From Muribaculaceae bacterium (GTDB lineage Bacteria; Bacteroidota; Bacteroidia; Bacteroidales; Muribaculaceae), in contig JAKVKZ010000001.1 of the NCBI GenBank assembly GCA_022484565.1, positions 1 to 64,000 of the forward strand: 64,000 nucleotides of DNA, in the 5' to 3' direction. The position numbers and the translations under genes were made by a program. Within the stretch, counting starts at the first letter, position 1. The number at the start of each line of letters is the position of its first letter. The notes under the pieces were generated by a model that ran no database searches, was not told the origin of the DNA, and worked only from the letters and a program-made list of their open reading frames with translations. Below, piece after piece: positions 18,120 through 29,249 of this stretch.

Positions 18120-20378
18120 TTATATGTTCACCCGCAAGGTAACTCCCAACTGGCGTGGTTTGCCACGCTGCAGGAACGCATTTCCGATTGACACAAAATA
18201 GAATGAACGATAATCGGTGTCGGAGAGGTTTGTTCCCCAAAGCGACAAGGAATAATGGTTGCCCTCAATTGCTATGGATGCTCCCGGAAGCGCGTATAGA
18301 GACTGCTTCACAGTGTTCGCCTCATCCCAATACATATCGCCCACGGCACGAACATCGGCTGAAATGACTATACGGCTTGCCCATTTTGCAGAGAGAGGCA
18401 GGGTGTAGTTTGCACCTGCAAAGATAGTGTTTTGTGGCGCATAAGGGATGAAATTTCCCGCATAATCTTGTTTTCCGTTGTTGAAACGGGTGAATTTAGC
18501 ATTGGTGTAGCCGTAACTGACATTGATTTCGAGTGCATCAAATGGGATGATTTTCATAGCCAGTTCAGCTCCGAAACTGCGTGTACGTCCAGCATTAGTG
18601 GTGATTCTGCCAGTTGTGGTGCCGTCGGGGTACACCGTGAGTTGCTGGTCGGTACAGCGGATATAGAATGCGGAAATATCCGTCTGAATACGACGGTCGT
18701 AACATTCAATGTGGCTGCCGGCCTCGAAAGTCCAGCACTTTTCGGGCTTGTAGCTAACTATTTGGTCAACATCATATTTCATGGCCAATCCCATCAAATT
18801 CATTATGCGCTCCTGAAGTACATCGGAGAACATTTGAGTGTTGAATCCACCTGATTTGTAGCCCTTGGATATGGATAAATACACATTTGAGGGGCTTGGC
18901 ATGGAGAGATGATACAATGCTGAAACTTTCGGCAAAAACTGAAAAAACGATTTTGATAGATGTCCCGGGAAGTCGATATTGACATCATCGTGACGGAAAA
19001 GGCCTCCAGTGGAGGCATCGATAATGCTGAAACCAGTGTTGGCACTGCTGTGATAGTTAAGCGCTGAATGTTCGAAATCGAGGCGGAAGCCGCCGCTGAA
19101 AGTCCATCGGACAACATCGTAGGATGATTGATGGTACACTGCCGCACCGTAGTCAGGGCATCGGAAATTATCGCCGAGTAGAAATTCCCGGGAATCCCAT
19201 TTGATTGGGTAGTCGGGATTGGCGTCGTTGCGGTGCTTCTCAATAAGCTGCTCGATGCCGTAATCCTTGAATGTGACAGGAGCATCCATGTTGTAATGCT
19301 TATAGAAGCCGTATGCACCACACACCCAATGGTAATCCTTGTCGGCGTTGCTCTTTACCACAAATTCCTGTGTAAACCCGTATTCCTTGCGGGCCTGTGT
19401 GAGCGTGAAATAGGATAGCGGCAGGAAATCCTGATCCATGGTCATGTTGTCGTTGATATACTGAAAACTGGTTATCGAGGTGAGTGTCATGTTGGTCTTG
19501 TGCCATTGGGCTGTAATTCCGTCCATTATGGAAGTGCGGCGGTAGAAGCAGGTGTCGTTGTAATTTATTTCGCCGGTGGCGAGATATTCGTAGGGATAAC
19601 CGCCTTGATGCAGAATCGACATGAAAAATACGTTGGAGAGGGAGAAATCATTACTTGGCTGCCATTGGAGCTTAATGCGACCTGAACCGAGGTGCTCCCA
19701 ATCGCATTTCTTGCCGTTGTAAAGATTCGTGAAGAATCCGTCGGTGGAACGGTAATAGCCCATAATTCCCAATCCGAGAGTACTGCTCAACTTGGCATAA
19801 TGCGACATGGCTGTCCTGTAGCTATTGGCTGAGGCATATTCGGCGAGGAAGCGAGTGCCTTGATATTGGAGCGGCGACAGAGTGCTGATGTTGATAAGTC
19901 CGCCCATAGTGTTGCGCCCGTAAAGAGTGCTTTGCGGCCCGCGCAGCACCTCAATGCGGTTGATGTCGATTATGTCGAAATCGTAGTTGTCCTTATTGAG
20001 AATGGGGATGTTGTCGATGTTCATGCCCATGGCAGGCATATCCATGCGGGAGCCAAGTCCACGTACGAATATCGCAGATGTCATCCGGGAGCCGTATTCA
20101 GGAATAAACAGGTTAGGAACCATAGCGCTGGCATCGCGCGAAGTAAGAATTTTGCGGTGCTCAATGCCTGATTTACCGAGAATCGTGGATGATATTGGCT
20201 GATTTGTGAGGTCAAGCCCATTTTTCAGCGCGATAACGGAAAGTTCACGAAGCCTGATGGCAGTGTCGGCAGGCTGATAAAGGTCGGTGACGGCAGATGC
20301 CGATGCAGCTCCGAAAATGGAGATAATCAGCGTAAGCACCGCCTTCAGACTGAGAAATATCGGAAAATTGTGATTCAC
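18120..20378 (-). CDS. TonB-dependent outer-membrane receptor
   Basis: IFVRGLGSRMDMPAMGMNIDNIPI, EVLRGPQSTLYGRNTMGGLINI plug motifs, C-terminal beta strand VTLRVNI. No SusD neighbour. Confidence 0.92.
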   Translation of the reverse strand: MNHNFPIFLSLKAVLTLIISIFGAASASAVTDLYQPADTAIRLRELSVIALKNGLDLTNQPISSTILGKSGIEHRKILTSRDASAMVPNLFIPEYGSRMTSAIFVRGLGSRMDMPAMGMNIDNIPILNKDNYDFDIIDINRIEVLRGPQSTLYGRNTMGGLINISTLSPLQYQGTRFLAEYASANSYRTAMSHYAKLSSTLGLGIMGYYRSTDGFFTNLYNGKKCDWEHLGSGRIKLQWQPSNDFSLSNVFFMSILHQGGYPYEYLATGEINYNDTCFYRRTSIMDGITAQWHKTNMTLTSITSFQYINDNMTMDQDFLPLSYFTLTQARKEYGFTQEFVVKSNADKDYHWVCGAYGFYKHYNMDAPVTFKDYGIEQLIEKHRNDANPDYPIKWDSREFLLGDNFRCPDYGAAVYHQSSYDVVRWTFSGGFRLDFEHSALNYHSSANTGFSIIDASTGGLFRHDDVNIDFPGHLSKSFFQFLPKVSALYHLSMPSPSNVYLSISKGYKSGGFNTQMFSDVLQERIMNLMGLAMKYDVDQIVSYKPEKCWTFEAGSHIECYDRRIQTDISAFYIRCTDQQLTVYPDGTTTGRITTNAGRTRSFGAELAMKIIPFDALEINVSYGYTNAKFTRFNNGKQDYAGNFIPYAPQNTIFAGANYTLPLSAKWASRIVISADVRAVGDMYWDEANTVKQSLYALPGASIAIEGNHYSLSLWGTNLSDTDYRSFYFVSIGNAFLQRGKPRQLGVTLRVNI

Positions 20379-20446
20379 GATGCAAAATTACGCAGTCTTT
20401 CCGAGGTTGACAATCACTAAAAGTAGTGATTTTATCAGGAAATAAT

Positions 20447-20455
20447 TAACTTTGT
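20447..20455 (+). promoter_or_regulatory. Bacteroidetes -7 promoter box upstream of the FISUMP-like gene
   Basis: TAACTTTGT about 40 bp before the 20494 ATG; palindrome AATCACTAaaagTAGTGATT at 20412-20431 just upstream. Confidence 0.5.
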
Positions 20456-20493
20456 GGTCAATATGGCAATAAATTGCCAATACACTTGAAGAT

Positions 20494-21192
20494 ATGATTG
20501 CTAAATGCCCGAATTGTGGAAAGGAGTTGGAAATCTCCGTTGAGCGTCTGTTGAAGTTTCAGAACGTGATGGTTTGTCCGGATTGTCTTACGGAATTTCT
20601 CGGAAGTAATGATGCCGAGTTCATGCGCAATCGTGAACTCAACGGCGTGAAAGGAATTGATGAAAAGGAAGCCGTTGATTTGGGACTCAGTGCGAAATGG
20701 GCAAACTCAAATGTGGGGGCAAGGGTTGCAGAGGAGAGCGGAGGCCGCTACGGATGGGCTGACCCAACTGGGCAAAAGACTTTGATTTTTCTTGGTGACT
20801 ACCCTAATTCAGATCCGCCAGAACAAATTTGCGGAACGGAATACGACATTGCCACAGCTCGATGCGGAGCAGAGTGGAGATTGCCAACAATGGCTGAATT
20901 TAAAGAGCTGAGCGAAAAGTGCGAATGGGAATGGATAAAATATAATGATGCAACAGGAATGAAAGTGACTGGACCTAACGGAAATCACATATTTCTTCTG
21001 GCTGGCGGTTATCGCTACGATGTGGTCCTATACAACAATGGAGTTTATGGTAATTATTGGAGTGGAAATCTGTATGAGAGAAATTCAGGGAAAGCATATA
21101 GGCTATATTTTGAAAATAATCATTGCTGCTGGGATTATGTGTTCGGACGCAGCTATGGACTGTGCATGAGGCCAGTGAAAAAGAATGATTGA
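20494..21192 (+). CDS. Zinc-ribbon + FISUMP/DUF1566-like domain protein
   Basis: CPNCGKELEI..VCPDCL N-terminal CxxC pairs; DLGLSAKWANSNVGA..YGWADP..EWRLPTMAEFKEL..YRLYFENN..SYGLCMRPVK. Confidence 0.7.
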   Translation: MIAKCPNCGKELEISVERLLKFQNVMVCPDCLTEFLGSNDAEFMRNRELNGVKGIDEKEAVDLGLSAKWANSNVGARVAEESGGRYGWADPTGQKTLIFLGDYPNSDPPEQICGTEYDIATARCGAEWRLPTMAEFKELSEKCEWEWIKYNDATGMKVTGPNGNHIFLLAGGYRYDVVLYNNGVYGNYWSGNLYERNSGKAYRLYFENNHCCWDYVFGRSYGLCMRPVKKND

Positions 21193-21427
21193 CGGAATGT
21201 GCTGATATTGAGGGGAAAGGTTTCATTAAACTGCCATAAAACTGGAATATTGCAAGAATAGGCTCAGAAAATGATAGTTGATATTCATGGATTAGCCAAT
21301 CGTAGAAACTGAAAAGGGGTGGAGAAAAGTGGAGATGTCGCTAATGGAACAATAAAGAAAACTAATAGGATAAAAAAATTGACAATATTTAATCGATGAA
21401 ATTGGAGGCTGATAGCAAAACATTTAC

Positions 21428-21435
21428 TATCTTTG
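21428..21435 (+). promoter_or_regulatory. Promoter -7 box for the nuo-upstream leader/ncRNA
   Basis: TATCTTTG matches TAnnTTTG; a TTGG lies about 22 bp upstream. Confidence 0.6.
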
Positions 21436-21439
21436 CACC

Positions 21440-21704
21440 TTGAAAGCGGGAAATTGTGCTTAAAGGAGTGCGAAACTCCGAAGAAGTGCTGAATTTTCCA
21501 GTTTTGATTAAATTAATCAAAAATTTAGAGCAATAAAACGACAGTGAGACATAACGCGAGAAATAGCTACAGCAACAGCCAAGGACATCGGGTGATGCCG
21601 CATGGTGGGAATTGTATAGTTATTGAAGCGTTGAAAGTGTGCGCTGTGAAAAGATTGGAATGAGCCAGACTGTAGAGAAAAGAAGCGGTATAGGCTCATT
21701 TTTT
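21440..21704 (+). ncRNA. Candidate structured ncRNA or attenuated 5' leader upstream of nuoA
   Basis: Promoter-like box, then a 52-nt extended hairpin (GGGAAATT/AATTTTCC, GTGCTT/AAGTGC, GGAGT/ACTCC), a perfect palindrome TTTTGATTAAATTAATCAAAA, and a terminator hairpin with T6. No plausible plus-strand ORF. Confidence 0.55.
21659..21704 (+). terminator. Rho-independent terminator or attenuator before nuoA
   Basis: AATGAGCC (21659-21666) pairs with GGCTCATT (21693-21700), inner ACTG/CGGT, T6 tract 21699-21704. Confidence 0.7.
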
Positions 21705-21752
21705 ATTGCTTGACGAGAAGAGAAATTAATAACAGAGTATTAAAAAGATTAT

Positions 21753-22127
21753 ATGGAAGTATCAATTTTTGGTATTCAGAGCACCACGCTGATGGTAGTG
21801 GCATTGCTGACAGGCATAGGCTTGGTGGCAGCGGCGCTGATTATTGCATGGCTTATCGCTCCGCGCAGCTACACGGTGCAGAAGATGGAGCCATACGAGT
21901 GCGGCGTGCCGACACGCGGCGAGAGCATGATGCAATTCAAAGTAGGTTACTATTTGTTTGCTATCCTGTTCCTGATGTTCGATGTTGAGACAGTTTTCCT
22001 GTTCCCATGGGCAGCAATATGCAAAAGTTTAGGTCCTAACGGACTGCTGAGCGTGGCTGTGTTCCTTGGAGTACTTATTTTGGGCCTTGCCTACGCATGG
22101 CGGAAAGGAGCATTGAAATGGGCGTGA
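21753..22127 (+). CDS. nuoA: NADH-quinone oxidoreductase subunit A
   Basis: YTVQKMEPYECGVPTRGESMMQFKVGYYLFAILFLMFDVETVFLFPWA. Confidence 0.95.
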   Translation: MEVSIFGIQSTTLMVVALLTGIGLVAAALIIAWLIAPRSYTVQKMEPYECGVPTRGESMMQFKVGYYLFAILFLMFDVETVFLFPWAAICKSLGPNGLLSVAVFLGVLILGLAYAWRKGALKWA

Positions 22128-22729
22128 AAATAAAGTCGATGAAGCAGGAAGACTTCAAGGATAACGAATACATTGAAAGTCTGATTAAGAAGCTGAAGGA
22201 AAACGGCACCAATGCGGTAGTCGGCATGTTCGATGACCTTATCAATTGGGGACGTTCAAATTCACTTTGGCCATTCACATTCGGTACAAGTTGCTGTGCA
22301 ATTGAATTCATGAGCCTCGGAGCTGCACGTTACGATATGGCGCGTTTCGGTTTTGAAGTAGCGCGTAACAGTCCACGTCAGGCGGACTTTATCATGCTTC
22401 AGGGCACGATAGTCCATCGTATGGCATCCCCGATGCGCAGGCTTTATGAGCAGCTTGCCGAACCAAAATACGTTATAGCCGTAGGCGGATGCGCCATTTC
22501 CGGCGGACCATTCAGAAATTCCTACTGCGTGGTGAAGGGTGTTGACCAAATACTTCCAGTGGATGTGTATATACCCGGATGTCCTCCACGTCCAGAAGCA
22601 ATGTTCTATGGAATGATGCAGCTTCAGCGTAAAATAAAGGTTGAGCGTTTCTTCGGCGGAGTGAACAGGAAAGAGCGGATTCGTGATTTTCTGGCCCAGC
22701 ATCCTGAAGAGGAATTCGAGAAGAGATAA
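22118..22729 (+). CDS. nuoB: NADH-quinone oxidoreductase subunit B
   Basis: GTSCCAIEFM, GGCAISGGPF, VYIPGCPPRPEA. Start at internal Met 22118 preferred over 22097. Confidence 0.95.
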   Translation: MGVKIKSMKQEDFKDNEYIESLIKKLKENGTNAVVGMFDDLINWGRSNSLWPFTFGTSCCAIEFMSLGAARYDMARFGFEVARNSPRQADFIMLQGTIVHRMASPMRRLYEQLAEPKYVIAVGGCAISGGPFRNSYCVVKGVDQILPVDVYIPGCPPRPEAMFYGMMQLQRKIKVERFFGGVNRKERIRDFLAQHPEEEFEKR

Positions 22730-22781
22730 ACGAGAGAAACATCGAGATTAAGTACATACAAGATATATACATTATTATATA

Positions 22782-24410
22782 ATGGCGAATATACAAGAAA
22801 AAATCAGCGCACTTTGCCCCGAAGCCACATTTGAGGAAGGCGAGACACTGCTTGTGACAGTGCCTGATGCGAAATGGCATGCATTGGCAAAGGCAATGAA
22901 GGAAGATGCTGATTTGAGCTTCGACTATTTAGTGGGAATAACCGGTGTGGACTGGAAAGAATCCATGGGCTGCATCTATTATTTCACATCGACAAAATAT
23001 GGCACGCACGTAAGCGTGAAGGTATCCACTACCGACCGTGAAAAGCCTATGCTGCACAGCGTAAGCGATTTATGGAAGGTGGCATTGATTCATGAGCGTG
23101 AGGTGTACGATTTCTACGGAATAATCTTCATCAATCATCCCGACCTGCGCCGATATTTCCTGCGCAATGACTGGAAGGGATTTCCATTGAGAAAAGATTA
23201 CGATGCAAGCGACAAGGCCAATCCTATACGTCTCGAAGCCGAGAAGAATGAGGATGATACCGTAAGCTACATTGAAGATGCTGAAGGGAAAATCCAAAAG
23301 AAACGCAAACTGGTGTTCAAACCAGAGGAATATGTGATAAACATCGGCCCGCAACACCCGTCAACCCACGGTGTGATGCGTATGCGCACTGCATTGGAAG
23401 GCGAGACAATCACACATATCGACATGGTTACCGGCTATATTCACCGTGGCATAGAGAAACTGTGCGAGGGACTGGGTTATCCGCAATCGCTGCTATTCAC
23501 TGACCGAATGGATTATATGTCGGCACATCAGAACCGTCACTGCCTATGCCTTTGCATTGAAAAGGCCCTTGGGCTGGAAGTTCCAAAACGCGCCCAAGTA
23601 ATCCGCGTGATGATGGATGAATTGATGAGGCTTTCCTCCCACTTGCTTTCATACGGCTGCCTTACGATGGATCTCGGTGCAACAACCGCTTTCTTCTATG
23701 GCTTCCGTGAGCGCGAGATTATCCTGAACATATTTGAAAAGACATGTGGAGCGAGAATGTCGCTCAACTATGATACAATCGGTGGCGTTATGGCCGATAT
23801 TGACGTTGATTTCGCAAACGACGTAAAAGCCCTTTGCAAATTGATGCCTGAACGCCTGAAAGAATATCACAAACTCTTCACTGGCAACGTGATTGCCAAC
23901 AACCGTCTGCGCGGTGTGGGCGTTTTGAGCCGTGAAGATGCTATCAACCTCAGCGTGACTGGCCCTTCGGGACGTGGTTCAGGGTGGGCATGCGATGTGC
24001 GCAAGACAGCACCTTATTCCATTTATAACGAAATCGATTTTGACGAAATCACAGAAACGGAAGGCGACAGTTTTGCCCGTTATATGGTCCGTATGCGTGA
24101 AATGGAACAATGTGTGAAAATCCTTGAGCAACTTGCCGACAACATTCCTGAAGGAGATTATTGCGCGAAAGTACCTAAGATTATCAAGTTGCCTGTTGGC
24201 CATTGGTTCCAACAAGTGGAGGCAAGCCGCGGAGCATTCGGCGTGTACATTGAAAGTACAGGCGAAAAGACTCCATACCGTATGCACTTCAACAGTCCGT
24301 GCCTGAATCTGCTCGGAGCAGTTGACCCTTGCACACGCGGTGAGAAGATTGCCGACCTGATAGCAATCAACGCATCTCTCGACTATGTGGTGCCTGATGT
24401 TGACAGATAA
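22782..24410 (+). CDS. nuoCD: Fused NADH-quinone oxidoreductase subunit C/D
   Basis: NuoC-like N-terminus (HEREVYDFYGIIFINHPDLRRYFLRNDWKGFPLRKDY) fused to NuoD (NIGPQHPSTHGVMRMRTALEGE, DRMDYMSAHQNRHC). Confidence 0.95.
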   Translation: MANIQEKISALCPEATFEEGETLLVTVPDAKWHALAKAMKEDADLSFDYLVGITGVDWKESMGCIYYFTSTKYGTHVSVKVSTTDREKPMLHSVSDLWKVALIHEREVYDFYGIIFINHPDLRRYFLRNDWKGFPLRKDYDASDKANPIRLEAEKNEDDTVSYIEDAEGKIQKKRKLVFKPEEYVINIGPQHPSTHGVMRMRTALEGETITHIDMVTGYIHRGIEKLCEGLGYPQSLLFTDRMDYMSAHQNRHCLCLCIEKALGLEVPKRAQVIRVMMDELMRLSSHLLSYGCLTMDLGATTAFFYGFREREIILNIFEKTCGARMSLNYDTIGGVMADIDVDFANDVKALCKLMPERLKEYHKLFTGNVIANNRLRGVGVLSREDAINLSVTGPSGRGSGWACDVRKTAPYSIYNEIDFDEITETEGDSFARYMVRMREMEQCVKILEQLADNIPEGDYCAKVPKIIKLPVGHWFQQVEASRGAFGVYIESTGEKTPYRMHFNSPCLNLLGAVDPCTRGEKIADLIAINASLDYVVPDVDR

Positions 24411-24442
24411 CAGATTAACAAGAAACAAAAAAGAATTAAGAT

Positions 24443-25519
24443 ATGTTTGACTTCGGAATAGTCACAAGATGGTTTGATCAGTTGTTGTGCGGAATAATGC
24501 CCGGATGGCTTGCCACAACGATAGAAGGTGTAATCATAGCCGTGGCACTTATTTTGGTGTATGCGGTGCTGGCACTGTTCTATATTTTGTATGAACGCAA
24601 GTTGTGCGCATGGTTTCAGTGCCGTTTAGGCCCTATGCGTGTAGGCCGTTGGGGATGGATGCAGGTATTCGCCGACATGTTCAAAATTTTGATAAAGGAA
24701 CTTATCAAGTTGAGAAATACTGATAAATTCCTGTTTGAACTTGCGCCATATTTGGTGATTCTCGCTTCAATGTTGTCGTTTGCCGTTCTGCCATGGGGCA
24801 GAGGGTTGCAAATCATAGATTTCAATATCGGAGTGTTCTTCATGATAGCCGTGTCGGGTCTTGGCGTGATAGGTATCCTGCTTGCAGGCTGGGCCAGCGA
24901 CAGCAAATATACACTTGTCGGCGCACTGCGTGGCGGTGCCCAGATGATAAGCTGCGAACTTTCAGTAGCTATGTCGATAATGACTATGGTGGTACTCGCC
25001 GGCACGATGAGCATCAGCGGCATAGTGTATGCACAGGAAGATGCATGGTTCATATTCAAGGGCCATGTTCCGGCAATAATTGCATTTATCATTTATCTTA
25101 TAGCAGCAACGGCTGAGACAAACCGTGGCCCGTTCGACCTTCCTGAGGCTGAACATGAGTTGACCGCAGGTTACCACACTGAATATTCAGGTATCCATTT
25201 CGGATTTTTCTATCTTGCAGAATACCTCAACCTGTTCATTGTGTCAGGTATAGCAGCGTTGATGTTCCTTGGCGGTTGGATGCCACTTCACATTCCAGGA
25301 TGTGACGGGTTCAATATGGTAATGGACTGGATTCCGAGTGTAATCTGGTTCCTTGGCAAGGCATTCTTCATCTCATTCATCATCATTTGGTTTAAATGGT
25401 CATTCCCGCGTGTCCGTATCGACCAACTGCTTGCTATGGAGTGGAAATATCTGATGCCGATAGGCTTGTTCAACATTGCCCTGATGACGGTGGTAGTGGT
25501 GTATGGCTGGCATTTTTAG
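24443..25519 (+). CDS. nuoH: NADH-quinone oxidoreductase subunit H
   Basis: YERKLCAWFQCRLGPMRVGRWGWMQ, AATAETNRGPFDLPEAEHELTAGYHTEYSG. Confidence 0.95.
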   Translation: MFDFGIVTRWFDQLLCGIMPGWLATTIEGVIIAVALILVYAVLALFYILYERKLCAWFQCRLGPMRVGRWGWMQVFADMFKILIKELIKLRNTDKFLFELAPYLVILASMLSFAVLPWGRGLQIIDFNIGVFFMIAVSGLGVIGILLAGWASDSKYTLVGALRGGAQMISCELSVAMSIMTMVVLAGTMSISGIVYAQEDAWFIFKGHVPAIIAFIIYLIAATAETNRGPFDLPEAEHELTAGYHTEYSGIHFGFFYLAEYLNLFIVSGIAALMFLGGWMPLHIPGCDGFNMVMDWIPSVIWFLGKAFFISFIIIWFKWSFPRVRIDQLLAMEWKYLMPIGLFNIALMTVVVVYGWHF

Positions 25520-25549
25520 AGAATAAGAAAAATTAGACAATATATATAA

Positions 25550-27076
<1,527 letters not shown>

Positions 27077-27087
27077 GAGATACAATT

Positions 27088-27321
27088 ATGACACTGAAAA
27101 TAATATCGGCTGAAAAGGTGGAGTTCGAGGGAAAGGTTGAAAGTGTAACCTTGCCTGGAGCGCTTGGGTCGTTCACGGCTCTTGAAAACCACGCCGCGCT
27201 GTTGTCATCGCTTGTAGCCGGAGATGTTGTTTACAGCATCGGAGGCGAAAAGACCAAGGTGGCAATAAGAGGAGGAGTGGCTGATATAAATAAAAATGTG
27301 GTGTCGGTGTGCATATATTAA
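27088..27321 (+). CDS. atpC: F1Fo ATP synthase subunit epsilon (short, 77 aa)
   Basis: LKIISAEKVEFEGKVESVTLPGALGSFTALENHAALLSSL, located directly after atpD. Confidence 0.92.
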   Translation: MTLKIISAEKVEFEGKVESVTLPGALGSFTALENHAALLSSLVAGDVVYSIGGEKTKVAIRGGVADINKNVVSVCIY

Positions 27322-27334
27322 TAAGCCAAATAAT

Positions 27335-28447
27335 ATGAAAAGAATTCTGACCATATTGATGACTTTAGTGATGCTTTTGGCAGTCGCTCCATTTGCGCTT
27401 GCCCAAAGCGAAGCTGGGTCGGCAGATGCACAGAAGACCGAAGCACAAGGTGATAACCAGATTAACCCTAAAAAGATTATTTTCGCGCACCTTGGCGACA
27501 CTTACGGGTGGGAACTTCCTTTCACCCACGATGTCCGCCTGCCGTTGCCGATAATAGTCCGCGGAAATGACGGATCATGGCGTTGCTTCAGCTCGGCACG
27601 GCTTATGAACGGTGCTGAATACGAAGGATTCAAGATAGCAAGTGCTGACGATGCCAACTATCCGAGCAAGGTGGTTGAGATGGTAAACGGAACGGAATAC
27701 CGTCCGCTTGACCTTTCAATAACCAAGGATGTGCTTGCACTGATTATTTCGGCGTTGGTAGTGTTGGCCTGCGTGTTCAGTCTGGTCCGTTGGTATAGGC
27801 GCAATCCGATGAAGGCACCCCGAAAAGGTGTGGGCATTATAGAAGTAATCACACAGTTCGTTTATGATGGCGTGATTGTATGCACGCTTGGCGATAAGGC
27901 AAAGAAGTTCGGACCATATCTGCTCACGGTGTTCTTTTTGATATTGTTCATGAACCTTCTTGGACTGTGCGTGATATTCCCTGCCGGAGCCAATCTGACG
28001 GGTAACATTGCCATAACAATGTTTCTTGCTGTATGCACGTTCCTGCTTACTAACCTGTTCGGAACGAAGCATTATTGGAAGGACATCTTTTGGCCTGATG
28101 TTCCACTTTGGCTGAAGTTCCCGATACCGATAATGCCATTTATCGAATTGTTCGGAATCTTTACCAAGCCGTTTGCATTGTGTGTCCGTCTGTTTGCCAA
28201 CATGATGGGAGGTCACATGATAGTGCTGGTGCTCACGCTTTTGATATTCATATTCCAAGCGACGATGAATTCAATGGTTGTGACAGGTGCAACAACAATA
28301 GTGTCGGTGGCATTCTCCTTGTTCATGCTTTTAATCGACACATTAATCAGTTTTATCCAAGCTTACGTGTTTACAATGCTTTCCACATTGTTCATATCGT
28401 TGGCGCAGGAGAAAGGTGAAAAAGAGCAAGTAATAGAAAGTAAATAA
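27335..28447 (+). CDS. atpB: F1Fo ATP synthase subunit a, N-terminally extended
   Basis: MPFIELFGIFTKPFALCVRLFANMMGGHMIVLVL and C-terminal SFIQAYVFTMLSTLFIS; signal-like N-terminus. Start at 27335 preferred. Confidence 0.93.
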   Translation: MKRILTILMTLVMLLAVAPFALAQSEAGSADAQKTEAQGDNQINPKKIIFAHLGDTYGWELPFTHDVRLPLPIIVRGNDGSWRCFSSARLMNGAEYEGFKIASADDANYPSKVVEMVNGTEYRPLDLSITKDVLALIISALVVLACVFSLVRWYRRNPMKAPRKGVGIIEVITQFVYDGVIVCTLGDKAKKFGPYLLTVFFLILFMNLLGLCVIFPAGANLTGNIAITMFLAVCTFLLTNLFGTKHYWKDIFWPDVPLWLKFPIPIMPFIELFGIFTKPFALCVRLFANMMGGHMIVLVLTLLIFIFQATMNSMVVTGATTIVSVAFSLFMLLIDTLISFIQAYVFTMLSTLFISLAQEKGEKEQVIESK

Positions 28448-28471
28448 CAAATAAAAATATTAACAACTTAA

Positions 28472-28729
<258 letters not shown>

Positions 28730-28745
28730 TATATAAAAGATAGAT

Positions 28746-29243
28746 ATGGAACTGTTCAAGCCCGAAATCGGCTTGGTGTTTTGGATGTTCATCGTATTCC
28801 TGCTGTTACTTTTTGTACTCGGGAAATATGGATGGCCTGCAATCATCAAAAGTCTTGACAAACGGGCTGCTCTAATCGACAAGGGTGTGGAATATGCCCA
28901 GAATGCGAAGGAGCAACTCGACAGTGCCAAGGCTGAAGCCGAAAAAATAATAGCGGAAGGTCAACGACGTCAAGACGATATCTTGCGCGATGCCGAAAAG
29001 ATGAGGACAAGTATCATCGAGGAGGCAAAAGCGGCAGCATCGGTTGAGGCGAAGAAGGTGATTGACGCTGCACAGCTGTCGATCGAACAAAGCCGTAAAG
29101 AATCGGAGCTGCAATTCCGCAACGAGGTGAGCGCATTTGCCATAAACATCGCTGAAAAGATGGTGCGCAAAGACATGGCAAACGATAAGGCGCAAGCCGA
29201 CTTGGTTGACAAATTGCTGAACGAGGTTGAAAAGAAAAACTGA
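28746..29243 (+). CDS. atpF: F1Fo ATP synthase subunit b
   Basis: Single N-terminal TM, GWPAIIKSLDKRAALIDKGVEYAQNAKEQLDSAKAEAEKII helical stalk. Confidence 0.93.
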   Translation: MELFKPEIGLVFWMFIVFLLLLFVLGKYGWPAIIKSLDKRAALIDKGVEYAQNAKEQLDSAKAEAEKIIAEGQRRQDDILRDAEKMRTSIIEEAKAAASVEAKKVIDAAQLSIEQSRKESELQFRNEVSAFAINIAEKMVRKDMANDKAQADLVDKLLNEVEKKN

Positions 29244-29249
29244 TAGATT

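Noticed and set aside
21517-21699. Minus-strand 60-aa ORF in the nuoA leader
   Set aside because: Composition resembles chance translation and it overlaps the structured RNA/terminator on the other strand.
21440-21704. Leader RNA considered as tmRNA, RNase P, SRP RNA or 6S RNA
   Set aside because: Diagnostic sequences for the first three were not seen. A 6S-like assignment cannot be excluded by eye, but I see a separate 5' hairpin and 3' terminator rather than one end-to-end stem; a covariance search is needed.
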